DNA of 31,993 bases. Origin: Clostridiales bacterium UBA1701. GTDB lineage: Bacteria > Bacillota > Clostridia > Oscillospirales > Oscillospiraceae. A program made the position numbers and the translations under genes. The stretch spans positions 1-31,993 of the forward strand of contig DCJL01000009.1 in NCBI GenBank assembly GCA_002320035.1, in the 5' to 3' direction. Below the pieces are notes generated by a model. That model was given only the letters and a program-made list of their open reading frames with translations. It did no database searches and was not told the origin of the DNA. Shown here one piece after another: positions 1 through 6,595 of the stretch; position 1 is the stretch's first letter, and each line of letters starts with the position of its first letter.

Positions 1-36
1 AAAACGCCGGCAGATATGCATATCTGCCGGCGTTTT
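1..36 (-). terminator. Intrinsic terminator of the symporter gene
   Basis: Perfect 36-nt palindrome with 18-nt arms rich in GCCGGC at the core side and AAAA/TTTT at the ends. It begins 9 nt past the stop codon of the symporter. Read on the - strand the stem is followed by TTTT at the window edge. The symmetry means it could also act on transcripts entering from the left. Confidence 0.8.
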
Positions 37-45
37 CCCTTTTTA

Positions 46-1284
46 TTATACTCTGTGAAGTTTCTTCTGGAGCCAATCCTTTCCGTCAACAAAGCGGGAA
101 ACGATAAAGGAGACCACATAGTCGCCCGCGGCATTGACCATGGTAGCAGGAGGATCCACAAGGTTGCCCAGCGCGATGGCTATCGGGTAAGCGATGGCAA
201 GCTGATCCGGGAAAAAGATCGTACAGAGAACCAGCTCGCCCGTGCCGCCGCCGCCGGGAATACCGGACATGGCCACGGAGGAGAACACCGCCACGATGAT
301 GGCAAGTATGGCCCGGCCTGTGCCGAAGTCAAGGCCGAAGATGCCGAACAGGAAAGCCACCTTTATAATGGCGCTCATGGCCGAGCCGTCCATGTGCATG
401 GTTGCACCCATAGGCATGACAATATCAGCAACATCCCTTGATATACCGGTATCCTCGGCCGCTTCCATGTTGGTGGGGATCGTGGCAACGGAGGAGCAGG
501 TGCCGAAGGCCACCGCCGCCGGAGCGAACAGATGCTTGAACATGGTCTTTGCCGCCCCCTTTCCGCCGCCGAAGCGGGCGTAAATCGGGGAGGAAATGAG
601 CATGTAGGCAAAACACATCACATAGTAAATGATGAGCGTGCGGCTGTAATCGCCGATAAGCTCGGGGCCGTAGGTGGCAACCAGATACGCAAAGAAGCCG
701 AAGAAGCCGATAGGGGCATAGAAAGTGATGAGCTTAACAACCTTCATAATGCAGTTTGTAAGGTCAGCCAGGAGCTTTGCCGTCATGGTTTCCGGGCCGC
801 CCGCCATCTGCACACCGAAGCCGAAGAGAATGGCCGCCACAATAAGAGGCAGGATCGCCCGGCGGCTCCAAAGTTCAACAAAATCGGGCTTGGTGAAAAA
901 GTTTATTATCATGTCCGCGATACCCAGGCCTGCATCAACCTCACCCTCGACGATCTCATAGCTGCCGGTGGTGATAGGGATAAGGCGCACAACTATGTAC
1001 ATGAGCAGCGCCGCCACGGCCGCAGTACACATAAAGGTGATGACCGTTGTGCCCAGGACCTTTCCGGCCCTTTTCACGCTGCCCATATTGGCAATGGCGG
1101 AGGAAATGGAGCAAAACACCATCGGCACCACGACGCAGAACATAAGGTTTATGAAAACCGTCCCCAGCGGCTCCAGCGCTGTGGCTCCCGGCCAGACCGC
1201 GCCTGTAACACAGCCGGCGACAATGCCGATCAGCATGGTGATGAGAAACCAGTATTTACTGAAAAACTTTCCCGTTGCCTTCAT
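46..1284 (-). CDS. Dicarboxylate/amino acid:cation symporter family protein (DAACS), probably for a neutral substrate
   Basis: A polytopic inner-membrane secondary transporter of the GltP/DctA/SstT family, about 412 residues, the normal family size. Visible family signatures are the serine-rich hairpin region (TCSSVATIPTNM), the GATMHMDGSAM segment (canonically GATxNMDGT), the SGIPGGGG tip and the TM8 signature DPPATMVNAAGD near residues 377-388. In Glt(Ph) the TM8 segment carries an arginine (R397) that binds the acidic side chain of the substrate; here that position is alanine (about A380), while the sodium-site Asn and Asp are kept. I infer a neutral amino acid or similar substrate rather than glutamate or a C4-dicarboxylate. 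An in-frame ATG 6 nt upstream (1290) is possible, but AAGGGG sits only 2 nt from it and about 8 nt from the chosen ATG. The gene is divergent from an AraC regulator. Confidence 0.93.
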   Translation of the reverse strand: MKATGKFFSKYWFLITMLIGIVAGCVTGAVWPGATALEPLGTVFINLMFCVVVPMVFCSISSAIANMGSVKRAGKVLGTTVITFMCTAAVAALLMYIVVRLIPITTGSYEIVEGEVDAGLGIADMIINFFTKPDFVELWSRRAILPLIVAAILFGFGVQMAGGPETMTAKLLADLTNCIMKVVKLITFYAPIGFFGFFAYLVATYGPELIGDYSRTLIIYYVMCFAYMLISSPIYARFGGGKGAAKTMFKHLFAPAAVAFGTCSSVATIPTNMEAAEDTGISRDVADIVMPMGATMHMDGSAMSAIIKVAFLFGIFGLDFGTGRAILAIIVAVFSSVAMSGIPGGGGTGELVLCTIFFPDQLAIAYPIAIALGNLVDPPATMVNAAGDYVVSFIVSRFVDGKDWLQKKLHRV

Positions 1285-1323
1285 GGTCATATCCCCTTTT
1301 CAATATTAAGATTAACACGGTAT

Positions 1324-1352
1324 ATTATATTTACAAGGTAATGCAAAGTAAA
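1324..1352 (-). promoter_or_regulatory. Candidate promoter of the symporter gene
   Basis: On the - strand a -10 TATAAT (1324-1329) lies 17 nt from a weak -35 TTTACT (1347-1352). The weak -35 box fits a gene that needs an activator. The neighbouring divergent AraC protein is the obvious candidate. Confidence 0.6.
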
Positions 1353-1365
1353 TTGTATATGGTGC

Positions 1366-1394
1366 TTGAAACATTGCAAAAAGTGCGATATAAT
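1366..1394 (+). promoter_or_regulatory. Sigma-A promoter of the AraC regulator gene
   Basis: TTGAAA at 1366-1371, a 17-nt spacer and TATAAT at 1389-1394 put the transcript start near 1401, about 24 nt before the chosen ATG. The promoter lies inside the long upstream extension of the reading frame, which is why that extension was rejected. Confidence 0.8.
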
Positions 1395-1424
1395 TTTTCA
1401 AATTGTAAAAGAGAGGTGCTGGTA

Positions 1425-2261
1425 ATGGAAAGCGAGGGTTCCGTAAGCCGGGAGGGCTATCTAAAGGAGAATTACCACTATTTTCATCTTAAGGACACAG
1501 CGGGCCAGGAGCGGGACTTTCATTTTCATGAGTTTGACAAGCTGGTACTGCTGCTTTCGGGCAGGGTGGATTATGTTGTGGAGAACGTCAGTTATGAGCT
1601 GGAGCCCTGGACTGTTTTGCTGATAAAGCATCACACGATACATAAGGCCCTTATTGACAAAACAGAACCCTATGAACGGATAATTGTATATCTGGACGGA
1701 AAATATTTTGAGCGGGCCATGCCCGAGGCCCGGCTCATGGATTGCTTTGCGCGGGCGGACCGCTCCGGGCGGCATCTGCTTGTGCCCGACAAGCGGCAGC
1801 GCAGGGAACTGGAGGCTGGAATACAAGCCTTTGAGCAGGCCATGGCCGACCCGCGTTTCGGAGCCAGGGCCATGCGGGACACGCTGATGATGCAGCTTTT
1901 AATTCTGCTGGGTATGATGGTCCCTGCGGCGCCGGAGCGGACCGAGCACCGGTACGATGCAAAAATAGAGCATGTTTTATCCTATATAAACGAAAATCTC
2001 AGCCGGGAGCTGTCGGTAGACGCGCTGGCCGAGCAGGTTTTTCTCAGCAAATATCATTTTATGCGCCTTTTTAAAGCCCAGACCGGCAGCACGGTGCATG
2101 CCTATGTGCGCCAGAAGCGGCTTTTATGGGCGGCCCGGCTGATCCGGGAAGGCGCGCCCGTGAACAAAGCAGCCGTGGACAGCGGCTTTTCCGACTATTC
2201 CGCCTTCCACCGCGCCTTCCGGGAGAGTTTCGGCGTCAGCCCCGGACAGCTCAAAAAATAA
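1425..2261 (+). CDS. AraC family transcriptional regulator with N-terminal cupin domain
   Basis: A 278-residue DNA-binding regulator. Residues 20-110 look like an AraC-type cupin sensor (HFHEFDKLVLLLSG near 32-46). Residues from about 178 carry the two helix-turn-helix motifs of the AraC/XylS family, ending in the usual GFSDYSAFHRAFRESFGVSP signature. The start at 1425 is preceded by GAGAGGTGCTGGTA and lies just downstream of a clear promoter; an in-frame extension back to 1275 would run through that promoter. Divergence from the symporter suggests that it controls uptake of that transporter's substrate. The ligand is unknown. Confidence 0.93.
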   Translation: MESEGSVSREGYLKENYHYFHLKDTAGQERDFHFHEFDKLVLLLSGRVDYVVENVSYELEPWTVLLIKHHTIHKALIDKTEPYERIIVYLDGKYFERAMPEARLMDCFARADRSGRHLLVPDKRQRRELEAGIQAFEQAMADPRFGARAMRDTLMMQLLILLGMMVPAAPERTEHRYDAKIEHVLSYINENLSRELSVDALAEQVFLSKYHFMRLFKAQTGSTVHAYVRQKRLLWAARLIREGAPVNKAAVDSGFSDYSAFHRAFRESFGVSPGQLKK

Positions 2262-2279
2262 AAGCGAAAGGAGCGCCCC

Positions 2280-3065
2280 ATGTTTGCAAAAAAAGACCCT
2301 CTGGCCGCCGAGCTTTTCCGCCTGACGCGGGAGGAAAATCGCTTTCTGGAAAAGCACCGTGAGAAAAAGCCATCCGCCCTGAATCGCCTGCTGGAGGAAA
2401 AAGCCCCGGAGAAGCTTCAGGAGACACTGGCTTCCGCCTTTGCCAAGGCTTTCGCTCTGGTATTTGAAAAAGGCACGGGGATAATCGAACTGAGCTATAA
2501 CCGGGATAAGAAAGAAAAGCAGTTCAAAATTGACAGCTACGCCGCCAGCATCCGCGGAGATAAAAAATCCCTGCGCTCCTTCTCCAAAAAGGCGGGAAGC
2601 GCAGGGGCTTTGAACCTGGCCATGTCCGGCGCGGCGGGCCTGGGCCTGGGCGTGTTGGGCATCGGTCTGCCGGATATCGCTCTGTTTACCGGACTTATGC
2701 TCAAGAGCGTTTACGAAACCGCCCTCAGCTTCGGCTTTGAATATGACAGCGAGGAAGAGAAAAAATTCATCCTTCGCCTTATTGCGGGGGCCATGGCCTA
2801 CGGAGAAGAGCTGCTGCGCATTGACGCCGAGCTCAATACCTTTATCGAAAGCGGCCGTTATCCCCTTGATGCAGACAAGGCCGCTCTTACAAAGCAGGCT
2901 GCCGCCGGGCTCTCCGGGGAATTGCTGTGCATGAAGTTTCTCCAGGGCCTTCCCATTGTGGGTGCCCTGGGCGGTGCCTATGACGCAGTGTACATGAAAC
3001 GGATAAATGACTATGCCCGGCTCAAATACCGGCGCAGATTCTATGAAAAGCTCCGCCGGAATTAA
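2280..3065 (+). CDS. EcsC family protein
   Basis: A 261-residue protein recognisable as EcsC-like from its central glycine-rich hydrophobic stretch (SGAAGLGLGVLGIGLPDIALFTGLMLKSVYETA, residues about 115-150) and the following FGFEYDSEEEKKFILRLI segment. The family is named after a protein encoded beside the B. subtilis Ecs ABC transporter, but its biochemical role is not established. The N-terminal 60 residues are charged and helical. GGAG lies 7 nt before the ATG. The gene follows the AraC gene by 18 nt on the same strand, so co-transcription is likely. It has no terminator of its own: the stop codon overlaps the stop codon of the convergent hydrolase gene. Confidence 0.88.
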   Translation: MFAKKDPLAAELFRLTREENRFLEKHREKKPSALNRLLEEKAPEKLQETLASAFAKAFALVFEKGTGIIELSYNRDKKEKQFKIDSYAASIRGDKKSLRSFSKKAGSAGALNLAMSGAAGLGLGVLGIGLPDIALFTGLMLKSVYETALSFGFEYDSEEEKKFILRLIAGAMAYGEELLRIDAELNTFIESGRYPLDADKAALTKQAAAGLSGELLCMKFLQGLPIVGALGGAYDAVYMKRINDYARLKYRRRFYEKLRRN

Positions 3066-3688
3066 GCGCGAACCCGCCGCCGCACGGCATCCACAGAGTC
3101 GATAATCTCCGCCCGGCCGCTTATGAAATCGGCCCCGGAGAAAATCTGTGCGCCCACGTTGGCCATGTCCCGCAGATTGCTCTGCTGGATCTCCTCTGTT
3201 GCGGATGAGCTGCAGTCGCTGAGCACGGCGACATTATATTCAAGGGAAATGCCGTCATAGCAGGTGGCGCGGATACAGTTTGGCGTTGTGGTACCCGCAA
3301 GAAGAATGCTGTTTATGCCCAGGCGGCGCAGGAGCAGGTCCAGCTCCGTGTGGAAAAAGGCGGAGTAGCGGGGCTTGCTGATGTGATAGTCTCTCTCGTC
3401 GGCGCCGAATTCTTCCGGCTGCTCCGCGGACATCTCCTCTCGGCAGCCGGGAGAGATGGGGCGGCCGCCCCGCAGCCAGCTTTCATGCCGGGTATGCTCT
3501 ACATCGCTGCCATCCGCCCGATAAAGCCGGGTGACAAAAAAGACCGGTATGCCGCGCCGGCGGCACTCGGCGATCACCGCCGCGCAAGCCGGAACGGTAG
3601 CCTGCGCCCCGGCGATATAACAGGGGGAGCTTTCGTCCAGAAAGCCCCTCTGCATGTCAATAACAATCAGGGCCGTTTTCTTGTCCAT
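3062..3688 (-). CDS. Isochorismatase-like cysteine hydrolase
   Basis: A 208-residue cytoplasmic hydrolase of the isochorismatase/nicotinamidase superfamily. The expected catalytic triad is visible: D11 in VIDMQ, K105 in ISKPRYSAF, and C138 in the TTTPNCIRAT loop that holds the cis-peptide and nucleophile. C138 argues for a cysteine amidohydrolase (nicotinamidase, ureidoacrylate or N-carbamoyl type) rather than a true isochorismatase; the substrate cannot be told from sequence. AGAGGAG precedes the ATG. The gene begins only 22 nt after the rpsI terminator, leaving no room for a separate promoter between them. Confidence 0.92.
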   Translation of the reverse strand: MDKKTALIVIDMQRGFLDESSPCYIAGAQATVPACAAVIAECRRRGIPVFFVTRLYRADGSDVEHTRHESWLRGGRPISPGCREEMSAEQPEEFGADERDYHISKPRYSAFFHTELDLLLRRLGINSILLAGTTTPNCIRATCYDGISLEYNVAVLSDCSSSATEEIQQSNLRDMANVGAQIFSGADFISGRAEIIDSVDAVRRRVRA

Positions 3689-3710
3689 AATATATAATTC
3701 TCCTCTTGAA

Positions 3711-3740
3711 AAAACAGCGCCGCATTCGCGGCGCTGTTTT
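3711..3740 (-). terminator. rpsI terminator, immediately upstream of the hydrolase gene
   Basis: Perfect stem AAAACAGCGCCGC / GCGGCGCTGTTTT around an ATTC loop (GAAT on the - strand), followed on the - strand by further T residues. It ends the rplM-rpsI transcript 16 nt after the rpsI stop. Confidence 0.9.
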
Positions 3741-3756
3741 GATAAGCAATATGGAA

Positions 3757-4167
3757 TCAGCGCTTGCTGAACTGCGGTGCGCGACGGGCTGCCTTGAGGC
3801 CGTACTTCTTACGCTCTTTCATTCTCGGGTCACGGGTCAGGAAGCCAGCGGCCTTCAGGGAAGCGCGGTAGCTCTCGTCGACCAGCAGGAGGGCGCGGGC
3901 AACGCCGTGGCGGATGGCGCCGGCCTGACCGGAAACGCCGCCGCCGGTGACGGTAGCCTCAACGTCAACCTTACCGACGGTGCCGGTGGCGACCAGGGGC
4001 TGGCGGACAATGAGCTTCAGGGTCTCAAGACCGAAATAATCGTCGATGTCACGGCCGTTGACGGTGATGACGCCGCTGCCATTGGGAATGAGGTGAACCC
4101 GGGCGACGGAGGATTTTCTGCGTCCGGTACCGTACATATAGGGCTTTTTGCACTTATAAGTTGCCAT
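3757..4167 (-). CDS. rpsI: 30S ribosomal protein S9
   Basis: Component of the small ribosomal subunit head whose basic C-terminal tail reaches the P-site tRNA. The 136-residue product shows the universal YGTGRRKSSVARV N-terminal block, the SGQAGAIRHGVARALL core and the invariant C-terminal KKYGLKAARRAPQFSKR tail. The open frame extends 24 codons upstream, but AGGAGG lies just before the ATG at 4167 and homology begins there. It is 16 nt downstream of rplM, the standard bacterial L13-S9 pair. Confidence 0.98.
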   Translation of the reverse strand: MATYKCKKPYMYGTGRRKSSVARVHLIPNGSGVITVNGRDIDDYFGLETLKLIVRQPLVATGTVGKVDVEATVTGGGVSGQAGAIRHGVARALLLVDESYRASLKAAGFLTRDPRMKERKKYGLKAARRAPQFSKR

Positions 4168-4183
4168 CTTTCTTTTCCTCCTC

Positions 4184-4612
4184 TTAGCGGGCCCAAACTT
4201 CGGGCTTCTGCGCCGCGTGGTTGTGCTCGGCGCCGGCAAAAACCTTCAGGCGCTTGAGCTGCCACTGAGCGATGGTGTTCTTCTGGAGCATACCGCGGAC
4301 GGCCAGGCGCATTGCCAGCTCAGGCTTGTTGGCCATCAGGTGCTTGTACTGGGTCTCCTTCAGGCCGCCGGGATATCCGGAGTGAGTACGGTAGTACTTC
4401 TGCTCCAGCTTCTTGCCGGTGAGGACGGCCTCCCGGGCGTTGACAATGATGACATAGTCGCCGCAGTCAACATGGGGGGTGTAATCGGTTTTCAGCTTGC
4501 CGCGAAGAATATCGGCGGCGAGAGCGGCGGTCTTGCCCAGGGGCTTGCCTGCCGCGTCAAGGACGTACCACTTGCGGGTAACGGTCTCCTTGGTTACCAT
4601 GGTAGTAGACAT
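4184..4612 (-). CDS. rplM: 50S ribosomal protein L13
   Basis: Large-subunit protein that acts early in 50S assembly. The 142-residue product has the family blocks RKWYVLDAAGKPLGK, DYVIIVNA, HSGYPGGLKE and AVRGMLQKN. An ATG 15 nt upstream (4627) is in frame, but GGAGG falls inside those extra codons, about 9 nt before 4612, so 4612 is the start. It is first in the rplM-rpsI operon, under a near-consensus promoter with a 5' leader of about 75 nt. Confidence 0.98.
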   Translation of the reverse strand: MSTTMVTKETVTRKWYVLDAAGKPLGKTAALAADILRGKLKTDYTPHVDCGDYVIIVNAREAVLTGKKLEQKYYRTHSGYPGGLKETQYKHLMANKPELAMRLAVRGMLQKNTIAQWQLKRLKVFAGAEHNHAAQKPEVWAR

Positions 4613-4692
4613 AGTTTGTGCCTCCATATAGAATTAAATGTTTTGACAATTCAGGCGTAGGTTGTTACAATATTCCCCAAACGCGCTTTATC

Positions 4693-4721
4693 TTTATATC
4701 ACAGGAAGAACGCCCTGTCAA
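4693..4721 (-). promoter_or_regulatory. Strong promoter of rplM-rpsI
   Basis: TTGACA (4716-4721) and TATAAA (4693-4698) with exactly 17 nt between them on the - strand. Transcription would start near 4686, giving an rplM leader of about 75 nt. L13 leaders are autoregulatory in some Firmicutes, but I could not confirm that fold here. The rest of the 4613-4825 gap is very AT-rich and must also contain the promoter of the divergent PP-loop gene, which I cannot place with confidence. Confidence 0.88.
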
Positions 4722-4825
4722 CCATGATTTTAATTCTGATTTTTATATCTCTTTTTTCCTTTTAAAATCTCTTTAAAACTCTCAAATTCTTAAATCCATT
4801 TTTTAATTTTTCTGCGAGGTTTTTT

Positions 4826-5572
4826 ATGAACAAAGCGCTTAACGAATTTACCGGTACCCTGCGTCGGGCTGTGGACGATTACGATATGATTCAGGCCGGG
4901 GACAAGGTGGCCGTGGGCGTCTCCGGCGGGAAGGACAGCATGCTGCTTTTAGCCGCCCTGAACCACCTGAAAAGCTTTTACCCCAGGCCTTTTGAGCTGG
5001 AGGCCATCACGATCGAGCTTGGCTTTGAGGGCATGGATTTTTCTCCCGTAGCGGAGCTTTGCCGCAGGCTGGGCGTGCCCTACACGCGGCTTAAGACCGA
5101 CATAAAGGAGATCGTTTTTGATGTACGCAAGGAGGACAACCCCTGTTCCCTCTGCGCCAAAATGCGCCGGGGCGCGCTGAACGACGCCATCAAAGCACAG
5201 GGCATCAGCAAGCTTGCCCTGGGGCATCATTTTGACGACGCAGTGGAGACTTTTATGATGTCCCTGCTCTTTGAGGGCCGGCTGAGCTGCTTCCGCCCCG
5301 TGACCTATATGGACCGCTCCGGCGTGACCCAGATACGCCCCCTTGTCTACGCCGGAGAACAGAAGATCAGCCGCCTTGCGGAGGAACTGAACCTGCCAAT
5401 CGTCGAAAATTCCTGCCCCCAGGACAAGGCCAGCAAGCGCCACGAGATAAAAACGCTGTTGGGCACACTCAGCGGGAGTTACCCGGACATGAAATCCAAA
5501 ATCTTCGGCGCCATGCAGCGCCTTCCCCTCCCCGGCTGGCAGCCGAAGGAGAACTGGCGGCTGAGCAAATAA
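4826..5572 (+). CDS. TtcA-like tRNA 2-thiolation PP-loop ATPase
   Basis: A 248-residue N-type ATP pyrophosphatase related to TtcA, which thiolates C32 of tRNA using an iron-sulfur cluster. Visible are the PP-loop SGGKDS at residues 33-38, the C107-x-x-C110 pair in PCSLCAKMRRG, the GHHFDDAVETF motif near 133-143, and a third cysteine, C197, in NSCPQDK. These match the three cluster ligands expected of TtcA-type enzymes. It could instead act on another tRNA position, because many clostridial homologues are annotated only to family level. GAGG precedes the ATG. The gene is divergent from rplM. Confidence 0.88.
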   Translation: MNKALNEFTGTLRRAVDDYDMIQAGDKVAVGVSGGKDSMLLLAALNHLKSFYPRPFELEAITIELGFEGMDFSPVAELCRRLGVPYTRLKTDIKEIVFDVRKEDNPCSLCAKMRRGALNDAIKAQGISKLALGHHFDDAVETFMMSLLFEGRLSCFRPVTYMDRSGVTQIRPLVYAGEQKISRLAEELNLPIVENSCPQDKASKRHEIKTLLGTLSGSYPDMKSKIFGAMQRLPLPGWQPKENWRLSK

Positions 5573-5610
5573 GGCAGAAACAGAAAAACCCCGCACGATG
5601 TGTGGAGTTT

Positions 5611-5656
5611 CAGCTTGTCAAAAAAGTCCATGACGGACTTTTTTGACTGCACTTTC
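5611..5656. repeat. Dispersed hairpin repeat, copy 1
   Basis: 46-nt element with a perfect 13-bp stem (5617-5629 with 5635-5647, GTCAAAAAAGTCC / GGACTTTTTTGAC) and a 5-nt loop ATGAC. It matches 31948-31993 at 43 of 46 positions; two of the three differences are in the loop and one is outside the stem. It lies 38 nt after the PP-loop gene stop. Its A/T-rich arms could serve as a terminator in either direction. Confidence 0.85.
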
Positions 5657-5864
5657 CGCCGGGCATTTTGATAGCATCAAAAGGTAGCTTTGCTCAAAAG
5701 GCCTGTTTTTTTCAAGCCTTTTAACGGCGGTTTATCCAATTTGAGGCGGGCCTTTTCTCGCTGCGGCTCGGTCACAGCATGTCATTCCCTACCACGCCGC
5801 CGCTTCGCTCCCCTCAAGCGCCCCGCAGCTCAGTTGTTTTTCATCGGAAAGCGTTTTCTGAACA
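5657..5864. other. Non-coding interval, nothing recognised
   Basis: About 200 bp between the repeat at 5611 and the hairpin at 5865. It holds A- and T-runs and a GC-rich middle, but no frame with a plausible start, ribosome binding site or family similarity. It may be the rest of the longer repeat, since the right-edge copy is cut by the window end. Confidence 0.5.
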
Positions 5865-5909
5865 GAGCGCCATTATACCGCCCTTATCCGGCCGCGTAAG
5901 GCGGCGCTC
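5865..5909. repeat. Long imperfect hairpin next to the nucleotidyltransferase stop
   Basis: Arms GAGCG/CGCTC enclose a second stem CCGCC(C)TTA/TAAGGCGG with one bulged C. It abuts the stop codon of the nucleotidyltransferase gene. No T-tract follows on the - strand, so it may protect the 3' end rather than act as a classic terminator. Confidence 0.5.
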
Positions 5910-6530
5910 TCAGTCCCGCTGCCCGGCCAGCGTTTCAAGAAATCCCACCCAGCCCGCAAGCGCGGCTGGCTCAAAATTAAACAACGCGTTTTTATATAAC
6001 GCAAAGGCCTCCGGATACCGCATTTCCATCCACCGCAGGCTCTTTTTCGGCCCAAAATAAGCCTGGCCGGCTGTATCGCAGAAGATTTCCAGGCTGTCCG
6101 TCAGCAGCCAGTGCCACCGGAACATTCCCTCCGAGTCATTTCGCCTTGTCCTCTGCCACATTTTCCTGCACCAGTCAATTTGGGCCCGAAGCTCGTCCTC
6201 CGTTTTCCGGGGCCTGCTTCCGATATAATCCAAAACCGCCTTTTTCAGCGCAGCGCCGCGGCCCTCCGTGTCCAGGATTACATTGCCGTCATATATCCGC
6301 GCAAATTCCCCGCAGTCAAAACCGCCCTCAAATCGGGAGGGCGGATACACAAAAACGTCAAGCTGCACGCCGCCAACAAAGGAGACGTCGTGCAGCTCAC
6401 CGTCGACTTCTGAAATCAGCAGCGCGTCAAAATCACTGTGTTCGTTGTTTGACCCCTCCGCATAGGAGCCATAAACGATTATGGCCCGCGGCGCATATTT
6501 TCCTTTTAAATACGCAATGATCTGTTCCAT
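5910..6530 (-). CDS. Nucleotidyltransferase domain protein
   Basis: A 206-residue protein of the Pol-beta-type nucleotidyltransferase superfamily. The N-terminal domain shows the hallmark VYGSYAEG (G21-S22) followed by HSDFDALL with the metal-binding pair D33/D35, and a third acidic residue D58 in QLDVFVY. The C-terminal part (about 110-206) is helical with several tryptophans, like the substrate-binding or HEPN-like partner domain of aminoglycoside/kanamycin nucleotidyltransferase relatives. All three carboxylates are present, so it is probably active, but the substrate (small molecule, protein or tRNA) is not inferable. The ribosome binding site is weak. It lies 65 nt after the sugar permease gene, separated from it by a hairpin. 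Confidence 0.8.
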   Translation of the reverse strand: MEQIIAYLKGKYAPRAIIVYGSYAEGSNNEHSDFDALLISEVDGELHDVSFVGGVQLDVFVYPPSRFEGGFDCGEFARIYDGNVILDTEGRGAALKKAVLDYIGSRPRKTEDELRAQIDWCRKMWQRTRRNDSEGMFRWHWLLTDSLEIFCDTAGQAYFGPKKSLRWMEMRYPEAFALYKNALFNFEPAALAGWVGFLETLAGQRD

Positions 6531-6556
6531 AGCAGCCGCCTTTTTTCCTGTTCTTT

Positions 6557-6587
6557 AACCCACCCCGACTTTTTGTCGGGGTGGGTT
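6557..6587 (-). terminator. Strong hairpin after the sugar transporter operon
   Basis: Perfect 13-bp stem AACCCACCCCGAC / GTCGGGGTGGGTT with a 5-nt loop, 8 nt past the permease stop. There is no clean U-tract on either strand, so it may be a weak or factor-dependent terminator, or a processing/stability hairpin. Confidence 0.6.
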
Positions 6588-6595
6588 CGCTTCCG

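Noticed and set aside
4168..4239. N-terminal extension of rpsI
   Set aside because: It runs through the rpsI ribosome binding site into the end of rplM; S9 homology starts at 4167.
5611..5656. Hairpin repeat as insertion-sequence ends
   Set aside because: The copies are 26 kb apart with ordinary housekeeping genes between them, and no transposase or target duplication was seen.
5910..6530. Nucleotidyltransferase as a MntA/HepT-type toxin-antitoxin
   Set aside because: No partner HEPN gene is adjacent, and the protein is longer than MntA antitoxins with its own C-terminal helical domain.
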